From Raffaelea ambrosiae (lineage: Eukaryota > Ascomycota > Sordariomycetes > Ophiostomatales > Ophiostomataceae): a stretch of DNA of 64,000 nt. Positions 41,191 to 51,863 of this stretch are shown piece by piece. Positions within the stretch are counted from its first letter, which is position 1, and the number at the start of each line of letters is the position of its first letter. Made by a program: the position numbers and the translations under genes. The stretch is from the NCBI GenBank assembly GCA_002778195.1, contig PCDI01000016.1, positions 468,332 to 532,331 on the forward strand. The letters run 5' to 3'. Below the pieces are notes generated by a model, which worked only from the letters and a program-made list of their open reading frames with translations, made no database searches and was not told the DNA's origin.

Positions 41191-42869
41191 GACCTCCACA
41201 GACCCGTCTCTCCAGAGTTCCTTCCATAAGGCCATCCCACAAAACCCTCCGCAATCCTCATATTCCTTACAATGCATCTTACCCTCCCTTGTACCTTCCC
41301 TGCACTACTGCACCAACACGTGGGGCTACTATGTACTTCGGACATCTGAGAGCGAAGCACACACACTGTCTCCCGCTTGCCCATTCGTCGATGTCGTACT
41401 ATGTAGCTGGTCCCCCCGAGCGCCCCAGTCTTTCTTCTGCAGCTGCTTCCTTTCTGCACCTAGGTTGTGTTCCGCAGCCTTGGCGAGGGGGCCAATCTCT
41501 CTCCCTTAATTGTCTCTCCTTATCTACGCAGACCCCCCTATGACGTAGCCGCCCCGTTTAAATCTGCGAACACGCCAGTTCAGCACATATTTTTGCCTTT
41601 TTGGGAGGGTCTGAGCTTTTTTGGTCTTTTTTTCTGCATTTCCTGCATATTTTTTTATAAATATGTATAGTTTTTATAGTGTCTGCCTTGGGTATGCGAA
41701 AATGCACACTCGCCTGAGATGGTGTGTGCGTTTGCATGTGGATGCATGTGTTGTGCATCCCTGCTGAAGTGATGTGTGTGCCTTTGTCCTTGGTCGACAA
41801 GGGGCAGGATGAGCCGTTGTCTTCCGTTATCGAGGGCCTGGACACCCTCGGAACCGAGGATCAAGAGAGGGGAAAGGAGAAGGGGGGCCAAGGGAACATC
41901 AAGGAAACAAGCGGGACAAAAAATTGACGAAAATGAAGAGAAGAAAAAAAAAGAGGGCAAGAGGCAAGGACAAAGGGGACAAAGGAGAAGAGAATAATTA
42001 GGGAAAGAGGCCGCGTTAGACGCGCCTTCCAGTTTGTGCGAGTTTTTCACCAGGACGTTGCTTTGGCTAATATGATTCGGAGACAAAAACAAGACGTCAG
42101 GATGCGTCAGCAGAAATCTCGAACAAAACGCCTCTTCGGCCAGGTCGACCCTTTCTTTCTTCTTTCATAACACTTTTTGGACGGTCTATCCTGGTAATAT
42201 GGCCAACTCTTTTTGGTAATCCCCAAAACGCCCCATGCAATGCTATATACTCTTCTGCCATGTCCAACAAGAATAAAAAAAACAGGGAGTTGTAGACAAG
42301 AAATGACGGCAGTTGTGTAATACGAGAACGACCAGACGAAAGACAAAAAAATAACAGACTGGGAGTTGAAACCCCGCAAATAAAAAAGAGAGAGTTGTGC
42401 GCAGGCGGTTTTAAAAAAAAAAAAAACGTCTGCAAGGGGCGTACACGTAAAGAACGGGGCGACCCTATCGTGAGTTTTTTTTTTGGGCAGTGCCGGGCGG
42501 CTGCTCCCATCGCCTGGGTCCCTTTCCGCCCACGATTTTTCCGCGTGCACCCCTCCTCCTTTCTTCCCTTTTTGGGCTGCGATCTCGATCTCTCTCGCAT
42601 CGTGCACCCCGCGAAATGCGCTTCCCACTTGCCTTGCAGGCCAACCCGCAAAAAAACCCAAGCAGCCGGGCGCAAAGACCTTATTTTCTTTTTTTCCCAC
42701 GTGCGCCCGCCCGCATTTCACGATGTTTGTGGTTTTATTTTTGGCGTGCTTTGGTGTAGTCATGCACCACTGGCACGCACACACACACACACACGCACAC
42801 ACGCACACACACTGTAGTGCATCCACATCCTCTGTTTCCTTCCCCCCGCCCCCCCCCTTCCCCGGACTT

Positions 42870-44612
42870 TCACACCCCGGTCATCATCAGGCTCTCCACC
42901 ATGCCGCTCGTCTGGCACGCCAGCTCGGCCTGCTCCACCTCCCGGCGCACCTTCTTCCAAAGCTCCTGGAAAGCAGTGTCCAGCTCCGCCGACGCTGCCG
43001 TGTACTCGGCGTACAAGTCCAGCAGGTGCAGGCCCACGTCCGTGCAGATGCTCGTGTAGTGAGGGTCCACAATGTGCCGGCACACCCACCGCAGGATCGG
43101 CTGCACCGTCACCTCGTCGCGGTTCTCCAGCGACTCCCGCAGCGCGCTCCGGTGCCGCAGCGCCATCAGCAGCGCCAGCACCTCTGTCGGCTGGTTGTAC
43201 CCCAGCACCGTGTCCAGCGCGGTTCCGTACTTGTGGTGCCGCAGGTCCCGCTGCCACTGCTTCTCGGACCGCACCCGCCGGTCTTTGCCGAGAGGCAGGT
43301 CCGGGCGGTTGTTCGCACCCGGGTCGATCAGCGTGTCCACCTTGTCGTCCACGGCGGCCAGCTTGTCCATCCGCTTGTTGGTGTCGTTGCGCCGCGTGCG
43401 CTTCGATTTGGCTGCGTCGTACTTGTCCAGCGTGCCGGCCTCCAGTGCCGCGAGCTCGCGCTTCCGCTCCTTGCTGCGCTCCGCCGCCGCGCCCGTCAGC
43501 CGCGTCTGGAGGCTCATCACGCCCGACACCATGCCTACGGCCAGGTGCCGGTCGTCGCCGTTGGCGCCCGCCGTGATCACCGACACGCTCAGGATCGGCG
43601 ACGGGTACTTGAGGCTCGCCACCACGTTCCACCCGCTCGTCTCAAACACCTTGACGTGCCCGTCCAGGCCGCCCGACACGACCCGCTCGCCGTGCGACGC
43701 CAGGCTCAGCGCCGTCACCGCCTTCTGGTGGCTCGTCAGCAGTTTCAGAGGGCGCGCCGCCACCACGTCCAGCACCGACACAGCATTGTCTGCCGCCGCC
43801 AAAATCGTCGTCCCCGACGGCATCGGCAGCACCGTTTCGACGGGCCCCGCGTGCTTGAACGTCAGCACCGCTCCGCCGGCCGACCGCGAGTCCCAGAGAC
43901 GCACCGTACCGTCGTACGAGCCCGTCACCAGCATGTGGTTGCTGCCGCTGCCGCCGACGCCCGTGTTGCTGTTGCTGTTGCGGCTGCTGCTTGCCGTCAC
44001 CACGCCCGGCATGAATTCGGCCGAGCGCACGTAGTCCTGGTGGCCCTGAAATGTTCGCACGGGATCGTTGCTCGTCAGGTCCCAGAGCCGTACCGTCTTG
44101 TCGTCGCTGGCACTCAAGAGCGTAGCCAGGTCGGTTGGCGACCACCGGGTGACCCATGTCGGCTGCTTGTGCTTGTGCCACGTCTTGAGAATTGCCGGCC
44201 TCGACGCGCCCGACACGTCAAACACCTGCATCTTGCCCGAGTCTTCGCCTGCTAGTAGCACGCGCCCGTCTGGCCGGATCTCGCCGCTTCGTGCCACCGA
44301 CTCGAACCGTCCGATCGTCTTGAGCAGCTCCCGCTTACGGATGCTGAAGATGTCGACTCGTGGGCCTGCCGTGACCGCAAAGAGGTCGTTTTGTTTTGTA
44401 GCTGCTGCCATTGTCGGTGTCGCCACAGATGCGGACGAGGCGCCAAAGGAGGCCGCCGTGGCCGGATAGCTAATGTGCGTCACCGACCATGAGGCTGTCG
44501 TTGTGTGTGATTTTTGGTTCTTGAAGGACTTCCAGTATTTCTGTTCTGCCGTGACTGTTTCTGGCCCTTCTGGCAGCTTCAGGGGCTGGAGCCCCACTAC
44601 CGGAGCCGACAT
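42870..44612 (-). CDS. UTP15: U3 snoRNP-associated protein UTP15 (WD40 + UTP15 C-terminal domain)
   Basis: A single exon of 580 aa, in line with fungal Utp15. The N-terminus KLPEGPETVTAEQKYWKSFKNQ matches the start of the family. WD40 repeats follow, for example TLLSASDDKTVRLWDLTSNDPVRTFQGHQDYVRSAEF, HMLVTGSYDGTVRLWDSR, NAVSVLDVVAARPLKLLTSHQKAVTALSLA and ERVVSGGLDGHVKVFE, up to about residue 390. The C-terminal domain (about 440-575) has RRVRSEKQWQRDLRHHKYGTALD and EVLALLMALRHRSALRESLENRDE. Utp15 belongs to the t-UTP/UtpA complex of the nucleolar small-subunit processome, needed for 18S rRNA maturation and rDNA transcription. A (TCG)n microsatellite sits in the 5' leader about 45 bp upstream of the start. 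Confidence 0.96.
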   Translation of the reverse strand: MSAPVVGLQPLKLPEGPETVTAEQKYWKSFKNQKSHTTTASWSVTHISYPATAASFGASSASVATPTMAAATKQNDLFAVTAGPRVDIFSIRKRELLKTIGRFESVARSGEIRPDGRVLLAGEDSGKMQVFDVSGASRPAILKTWHKHKQPTWVTRWSPTDLATLLSASDDKTVRLWDLTSNDPVRTFQGHQDYVRSAEFMPGVVTASSSRNSNSNTGVGGSGSNHMLVTGSYDGTVRLWDSRSAGGAVLTFKHAGPVETVLPMPSGTTILAAADNAVSVLDVVAARPLKLLTSHQKAVTALSLASHGERVVSGGLDGHVKVFETSGWNVVASLKYPSPILSVSVITAGANGDDRHLAVGMVSGVMSLQTRLTGAAAERSKERKRELAALEAGTLDKYDAAKSKRTRRNDTNKRMDKLAAVDDKVDTLIDPGANNRPDLPLGKDRRVRSEKQWQRDLRHHKYGTALDTVLGYNQPTEVLALLMALRHRSALRESLENRDEVTVQPILRWVCRHIVDPHYTSICTDVGLHLLDLYAEYTAASAELDTAFQELWKKVRREVEQAELACQTSGMVESLMMTGV

Positions 44613-45979
44613 TGTGTGTTATATGTTTTTTTCGTGTCGTTGCGCTGCGAGTAATCGTCGTCGTCGTCGTCGTCGTCGCGATGCCTCTTGCTTAAGGAAA
44701 ATCGGCACCTCCAAGTCGCTTTTCAAATCCTCCTAGACTTTTTTTTTCTGCCATTGACTTTTTGGCGCCCCACTCCGAACTTTTTTTTTTTTGGATAACC
44801 CACACCTTTATCAGCACGTTATCGAAAAGCGTTGATTGGTCAGTCCGGATATACATTTGTCCTCCTCCGGGCGCCTAAACGCGGAAGGGTCCACCCAACA
44901 GTAGAACGAACGTTAGAGCCGAGCCATCTCGAGCAAACGGTTTCAGACTTCGATTCGATTCGATTGTGATAGCAAACTGGTCTGCTATAGGTAAACCCAA
45001 CATGTATGCGCCGTGAAATGCAAACAGGCATTCCTACACCGCAGACTTTCCATGCAGGTGCCGTAGAGTCATACACCATGTGACCCCAATTTTTTGTCAC
45101 ATAGAATAGTGGGGCGATTCTGTCGCCGAGAGGCTATTGGCGGCGCTTGCCCAGGCAAACCCTCACGGCCAGTCGCGCCTTCCCTCGCCGGTGGGCGACA
45201 CGCTCTCAGCTGAGGGCTGTGGCTTGCATATGCTTGTTTTTATTGATTTTTCTCGTTTGATGGGACGACGATTGTGCCCTGCTCGTTCCAAACCCCTCCC
45301 CTGGCGCCTAGGCTTCCCATACGTGGCTGTACAATCTTGCCAGACCGCCAGGCGGAATCGAAGGCGGAATCGAAGGCGGAAAGAGCGACCCCAAACCCTT
45401 CCCTGCCACGAAGCTGTGGAAAAGAGCGTCGCCACTTTCCTGTGAATTAATGCACCTCATTCGACCCCCCATCAACACAACCATCTCGTACGGCCAGTCG
45501 GGCCACCCGCGTATTTCAGGCACCGCTGCCGTTCTTTTTGCCGCTTCTTCGTCGCTGCCGTTTGCGGCCCAATAGAAACTTGGTATTTTACGGTTGCACC
45601 AGCCCGCACCGATTGCTCGGCGCGTGGGCATTCCCTTGTCTTCCATTCACGGCAACCTCAGCCTTCGAATCTGCCACCACAGGGCCGTCTTCCTCTTCTC
45701 TCGACCCTCGCTCTTGTAGCTTGCTGCCCGCCACCTGTTTCTTGCTCTTTCTCTCCCCATCCTTCCCCTATGGCCGTCGACGCGCGGGTCGGTGTCTATG
45801 CCATGGTGAACTGTCAGTGACGCCGGCGGCAAGCGTAGGATCCGACTCTCTCCCTTTGATCGCCCCCAGGACTTGGAACCCTGTTTGCGCGACCACGCAC
45901 CAACAGATCGATCGGGTCGCGGGCTGTCACAAGACGCCAGTTGCGCATAGCACCTCGGTCGTCAGATCCGGCTCATAGT
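44613..45979. other. Divergent spacer between UTP15 and the MIZ-finger gene
   Basis: No gene seen. Contains a (CGT)n run at about 44655-44678, poly-T tracts at 44738-44747 and 44781-44792, and a direct repeat of GGCGGAATCGAA at about 45351-45380. Both flanking promoters should lie here. Confidence 0.55.
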
Positions 45980-48900
45980 ATGATGCCACGTGCGCAGGCG
46001 TCCTCTCCGAAGCCTCGATCGGCAATTCTGGCAACGGCCTCCGATACTCAGATATCGTCAGCTAACAGCACTGCAAACGCGTTTCTCGGCCCCCGCCGGC
46101 CGTCATGGCTGTCCGCTGGCGGCTCTGCAAGGCCCAAGACGACGACGACGGCGCACGCCGCCCCCGCTGCCCCCGCTGCCGGCCCCGTCTCTGCAGCGGT
46201 CCCCTCTTCTCCAAAACTATCACAGACGACGGCCAAGTCCACACCATCCGCCCCCCCAAGGTAAGTGCCAAACAAAGCGAAAACAGGAGGCGGCTAGAGG
46301 CCCCTTGACCCTTCTGCGTGCTGACTGAATGTCTGTCTTAGAAGCTCTGGCAGCATCCTCCCGTCCCCGGCGCCTAGCGATGAGCCCAGCCCGGCCTACT
46401 TTGAGAGCCCGCCCATGAACATGGCTTCATTACCAAACCAGGACCGGCCACAAGAAAGCGCCGCACCTCCAGTGGACGCAACGGACGCGACGACCGCAGC
46501 AAGGACAACAAGCACGGCTAATATATCAGCCCCGGACCCATGTGCAGCGGCGCCTCAAGTGAGCAAGCCGCCAGGTACGGGAGCGCAGCCGGGAGTGTCA
46601 ACAGGCGTGCCAACGGGAGCGCCAACAGTGCCAGGCGTTGAAGCATCTCCGAGAAACACGGCGATGGCGCCGGATGACGATGTCGTAGAGGTTGTTGTAA
46701 CCCCTCGGCAAACTCACCGGGCAGCACCAACTCCACCAGCACCACAGTCTATGGGCCGCGTGCGAGAGTCACCAGCCTTGGCGGCAGCACAGCCAGCAGC
46801 ACCGCAGGCATCTCCCCAGACAGACAACGGTGCCAAGTTTGGCGGCGCCTCTATACCGCCAGTGAGCCCGGCCGTGTCGGCTCGATTTGCTCTCATTGTC
46901 CCAGATCAAGAGCAGCAATCCCCCGCTCTTCCAGCGCAGCAGGCTTCGGCGCTAGCGAACCTCCTATCCTGCACCGGTGCCAACAGACCATCCATCGAAG
47001 GCTACTGCCAATACAGCTCCCTTGTAGACCGGTACTTAGCTGAGATGGGAGGACTCGGTGGACTGACGTTGGACACAGAGCAGCCGCGTGTGGCACTTTT
47101 GAAGGAGGCCTGTCGTGCCGAAGATGGCTTTTTTCTAGCCGTTCATCAGTTATTCTGTATGTGGTTCTTGGACCACGAGGATGTCTACAGGATCTTCAGC
47201 AACAACAAACCACAGGAGATTGACAAGTGCTTTCGTATTTTGGGATCTGTCCTCAAGGAGAATGACTCCATGCGCCGCCCAGTTTGCGAATGGGCGGCCA
47301 GCTTCCCCCAGGCTTTCGATGCCATGATGGCGGGGCCGACCACCTACGCTCAGCTGCTCCCGGAAATCGGGATTTTCTTTTGGTGTCTGCAAAAGCATTG
47401 GCCGGGCTTGAACAACATGGTGATAAGGCGACAGTATCCATGCTTGGTGGACGAGCTGGTTGGCCAGCTTTTCTGTATGTCTCCAATCCTGCAGACTATC
47501 TTGTACACGACAAGCAGGAGACGTCTCTGCATTCCGGATGGACGATGGGCCAGGTTGATGGAGGACTTGTTCAGAAAGGACCAGAGCAGCCACATGGTGA
47601 CTCCGGGGAAGTTCAAAGCTCTGCCCCCTGAGCGTCTTGTTAACTTGGAACGGACCAACTCAAGTCTCATCATGGGCCTTCGGCTCTTAGTGCAGCAATG
47701 CAGAGAGGACATCCGCGAGAACGCAGAGGCGGCGCACCAGAACAGTGCTCGTACCAGCCGGAACAGCAGTGAGCAGATACCGCAGAGTGCACCGGAGATA
47801 ATTCCCCAGAATGTGGCAATGGTTGGGATTCCACCACTTCGATCCCAGCCGCAGCAACGTGCGCGGAGTCCGCATCCCACCACCAGCCGAGCTCCAGTGC
47901 CGCCGTCCCCATTGATAGGTGCATCTGCGCCTGGTCCTGTGCAACCATCGCCGGGCAACCAATCAGGCGAGGTGCTGCAGCAACAGGCTCAGCAAACTGC
48001 CGACGCGCAGGATCAGCGTCCTCGCATCGAGGAACAGTTCCGACAACAATTTTTACAAGCTCAGCAGCAGGCTCGGCAGCAGGTTCAGCAGCAAGCACAG
48101 CGACTAGCCCAACGGCAAGCACAGCGAAACAGCCAACAGGCGGCGCAACGCACCGACCAACCCCACCAGCCCAGTCAAGTACAGAGCCAAGCCAACTCCA
48201 CGCCCGCTTCACCGCTGGCAAGCCCTTTGCCGTTCCCTATATCGGCTCGGATGGCGCAGTATCTGCCCCAGCCGCCTCGGGAATCGTACGAGCAACAGCA
48301 GAAACAAGTGCAACAGCAGCAACAAGTGCAACAGCAACACCAGCAAGTACAACGGAACCACCTACAGCAGATACAGCAGATACAGCAACTAGCACAGCGC
48401 CAGCATCTACAAGCACAAGAGCAGCATCTGCAGATACAGCAGCGACAGCAGCAAGCACAACTCCAGCAACAGCCAGTGCAACAACACATCCAACAGCTAC
48501 AGCAGCGGCTTCAGCAGCAGCTGCATCGCCATCGGTCGCAGTCTGGGCAGAGCCCAACGATGCAGCACGCTCCGACGGCGGGGCAGTTGCAAGCGCTGCA
48601 ATCGCAACACAGACTGCATATAGAGCAGATGCAACAAGCACAGCAAGCGCAGCAAGCACAGCAGTTGCAGGCTTGGATGCAGGACCAACAGGCGCGAGTG
48701 TCCGGACAGGTGCAGGCGCAACGCGCGATTACTGGCCAGCAAGACCCACAACAGACCCAGGCCAGGCCTGCGCATTCGCAAAATCCGTCGCCGGTACTCG
48801 AAAACCAGGCCAAACTGATGTTGCTGGAAGAGCAGAACAGGCTGCGACTGCAGCACGTGATGCAAACGCATCTAATGCACCAGCAGCAAGAACAAGCGCG

Positions 48901-51224
48901 NNNNNNNNNNNNNNNNNNNNNNNNNNNNNNNNNNNNNNNNNNNNNNNNNNNNNNNNNNNNNNNNNNNNNNNNNNNNNNNNNNNNNNNNNNNNNNNNNNNN
49001 NNNNNNNNNNNNNNNNNNNNNNNNNNNNNNNNNNNNNNNNNNNNNNNNNNNNNNNNNNNNNNNNNNNNNNNNNNNNNNNNNNNNNNNNNNNNNNNNNNNN
49101 NNNNNNNNNNNNNNNNNNNNNNNNNNNNNNNNNNNNNNNNNNNNNNNNNNNNNNNNNNNNNNNNNNNNNNNNNNNNNNNNNNNNNNNNNNNNNNNNNNNN
49201 NNNNNNNNNNNNNNNNNNNNNNNNNNNNNNNNNNNNNNNNNNNNNNNNNNNNNNNNNNNNNNNNNNNNNNNNNNNNNNNNNNNNNNNNNNNNNNNNNNNN
49301 NNNNNNNNNNNNNNNNNNNNNNNNNNNNNNNNNNNNNNNNNNNNNNNNNNNNNNNNNNNNNNNNNNNNNNNNNNNNNNNNNNNNNNNNNNNNNNNNNNNN
49401 NNNNNNNNNNNNNNNNNNNNNNNNNNNNNNNNNNNNNNNNNNNNNNNNNNNNNNNNNNNNNNNNNNNNNNNNNNNNNNNNNNNNNNNNNNNNNNNNNNNN
49501 NNNNNNNNNNNNNNNNNNNNNNNNNNNNNNNNNNNNNNNNNNNNNNNNNNNNNNNNNNNNNNNNNNNNNNNNNNNNNNNNNNNNNNNNNNNNNNNNNNNN
49601 NNNNNNNNNNNNNNNNNNNNNNNNNNNNNNNNNNNNNNNNNNNNNNNNNNNNNNNNNNNNNNNNNNNNNNNNNNNNNNNNNNNNNNNNNNNNNNNNNNNN
49701 NNNNNNNNNNNNNNNNNNNNNNNNNNNNNNNNNNNNNNNNNNNNNNNNNNNNNNNNNNNNNNNNNACCCAGCCAAATACCCAGCCAGCTACCCAGCCAAA
49801 TACCCAGCCAGCTACCCAGCCAAATACCCAGCCAGCTACCCAGCCAGGGGCCTGCTCAGCAGGTGGCGAGACGGGCTTCGAATCCCGCGGCGCATGCGAC
49901 GGCAAACCAAGCACCAAGCCGCGCGTCTGTCGCGCGCACGGCGGGCCGGTCTCTTCTTCCGCCGCGCGGACACGGAATATCGCGAAGCGAATTCCCGCAC
50001 GATCCTAGCGATAGACGGGCGCTTGCCATGGCTTTGAACCAGGCTACTTGCCGGAGTCCACCTCGGGTATTGATCGACCTAGCCACAGACCGACCGCTAC
50101 CTGCTGGTCCAACAGAAGAACGGTACTATCAGTCTGTCCAGCGGATGGCTGTGGGCCCAGCGCTCGCGCCCGCGCAGCCGTACATGTATTCGTTTGAGTT
50201 CAATGTCACCAAGGAAGAATTTGCACTGCACGCAAAGGAGGTCGTACCACCGGGCGAGCTCTTGCCGGTGGAAAAGCAATTCAACGGCAGCCTCCGGTAC
50301 CGCCTTCGGTGCTGTAAGGTCAAGACCGAGGGAAAGCCAGTCAGCGAAGCTGAGTGGGTGACAATGGACACATCGTGGCCACCCAACATTTTTATCAACT
50401 TCAATGATCAAGCGGTGTCGGTACGGAGGCAGACGCATAACGGCAAAGACCTGCCTGCGGATATCACCAAACTGGTTCGCATTGGAAGCAACGCATTGCA
50501 AATTGTCATTCCCGAGACAGGGCCGAGAGGAGCCAAGACCCATGTGCTGGGCATCGAGGTGATCGAAACGGTGAGCCACTCGCATGTGCTGGAGCGGATC
50601 CACAAGTACGGCCTGCAGGAGGCCAGCGTGACCGTGGATAGGATCAAGGCACGCCTGGGCCGTGCAGCCGGCAGTGACGACGACGAATTCGCAGTGCTGC
50701 AGAAGGACCTGTCGGTCGACCTGGCGGATCCGTTCACTTTCAAGATCTTCGAAGTGCCAGTGCGTGGGACGAGCTGCCAGCACATTGAGTGCTTTGACTT
50801 GATGAACTGGCTGACCACGCGGCCCACCAAGACGCCAGCTCCGTGCCAGCACCGGTGCAAGTGCGCGTGCTCCAAGGCGCCGGAGCCGACGATTCCCGAG
50901 AAGTGGCGGTGTCCGATCTGCTCGTGCGACGCGCGACCAGGCAGTCTGCGCGTTGACGGCTTCTTGACGGAGGTGCGAAAGCAGCTGAAAGAGGAGGGCA
51001 AGCTGGAGCTGGCCAAGTCGATCCTGGTGTCGCCCGACGGCACATGGCAAGCGGTGCTGGCAGACCCTGACGATGATGCCGGCAGTGATGGCGACGGCGA
51101 AGGCAATCGCCCAGACAGCGGAGACGGCGGTCCACCGGCGCGGAAGCTAGCACGCACGGACGCGGCGTCTACGGTGACGGCCGCCCGAAGAGCCCAACCG
51201 GTGGAAGTGATTGAAATAGATTGA
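45980..51224 (+). CDS. MIZ/SP-RING zinc-finger protein with long Q-rich region (SUMO-ligase-like), interrupted by assembly gap
   Basis: Exon 1 is 45980-46260, intron 46261-46341 (GTAAGT...TTAG), and exon 2 runs from 46342 into an N gap at 48901. Coding resumes after 49765 and ends at 51224. The N-terminal half is Ala/Pro/Thr-rich, then has a conserved-looking segment around residues 275-450 (for example FFLAVHQLFCMWFLDHEDVYRIF), then a long Gln-rich, partly coiled-coil tract. After the gap come a beta-rich domain (YMYSFEFNVTKEEFALH...WPPNIFINFNDQ) and a MIZ/SP-RING finger: CQHIECFDLMNWL...WRCPICSCDARPGSLRVDGF. SP-RING proteins act as SUMO E3 ligases or ZMIZ-type transcription coactivators. 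The frame before the gap (position mod 3 = 2) differs from that after it (mod 3 = 0), so gap size is wrong or an intron lies inside. Not one intact frame as given. Confidence 0.8.
48901..49765. other. Assembly gap (865 N) inside the MIZ-finger gene
   Basis: All bases are N. The right edge opens directly into a tandem repeat, which probably caused the gap. Any coding sequence here is unknown. Confidence 0.99.
49766..49846 (+). repeat. 24-bp tandem repeat at the edge of the gap
   Basis: Alternating ACCCAGCCAAAT and ACCCAGCCAGCT 12-mers repeat at least three times from the first resolved base after the gap. In one frame it reads (TQPNTQPA)n and in the downstream MIZ frame a (PSQI/PSQL)n repeat. 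The true copy number is unknown because it continues into the Ns. Confidence 0.92.
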
Positions 51225-51863
51225 GACGGGGGGTTGTATAACACGCAACGACGACGACGACGACGACGACGAGGAAAACAGCAACCCATCGCAACACTGT
51301 CAAGAGCAGTGGTGTGTGGGGGGGGGTGTGTTTTTCTTTTTCTTTTTCTTTGTTTTCCGCCTGCATGATTTTGGAGCAGATACCAATTTTTTAGTATTAT
51401 TGTGAAGGATACCTCTATCGTATCGTGTTTCTCTGTTTCTTTGCCCCGTCACGCTATGACGAATACGGGGCCCATGTCTGTTACGACGGCATGTGTATCT
51501 ACATTGGGAGGCAGTTCCACCTCTTTGGGAAGGGCAGGCAGGCGTTGGTGCGAGGTTTCGACCCGGAGAATGAGCCAAACGGGGACAGGACGAACAAACA
51601 AATCATAAAACAATGAAATGGATCACAAAACAGAGGAGCCAGCCGCACCAAAGTTGCGGCGGCTTGTTTGCCTGTGACGGTGCTTCTGTGTGCTAGTTGT
51701 ATGCTTGAAAAGGGATGAATCATATACGTGTGTTTTTGTACGGCTTTTTTTTCGTGTGTGCCGTGAACCCCACGACCATGATGGATCAAAAATCGCCCAG
51801 ACGACAACAAGACCAGAACAAACGTCGCGTACAAAGGATACGAACGGGAAGAATCTGCCCCTG
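51225..51863. other. Convergent spacer
   Basis: No gene seen. A (GAC)n run at about 51249-51272 follows the stop codon of the MIZ gene; the rest is 3' flank of two convergent genes. Confidence 0.55.

Larger units (their letters stand above)
36944..42869. other. 5.9 kb gene-poor region
   Basis: No convincing gene. ORFs such as 39461-40312 (+) are Cys/Leu-rich translations of pyrimidine-biased DNA with no recognised fold. The region includes GA runs at 37656-37673 and 37868-37892, a 13-15 bp minisatellite (37891-38042), a nested hairpin (39441-39471), a 16-nt poly-C run near 40501, a GAGTGCATCTT-type repeat (41096-41190) and an AC/GC repeat near 42776-42810. It contains the 5' flank of the SIS-domain gene and the 3' flank of UTP15. 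Confidence 0.55.

Noticed and set aside
49870..49886. GGGCTTCGAATCCCG looks like a tRNA T-arm
   Set aside because: The 5-bp stems do not pair around a TTCGAAT loop, no D-arm, anticodon arm or acceptor stem is found nearby, and the segment lies in the coding frame of the MIZ-finger gene.
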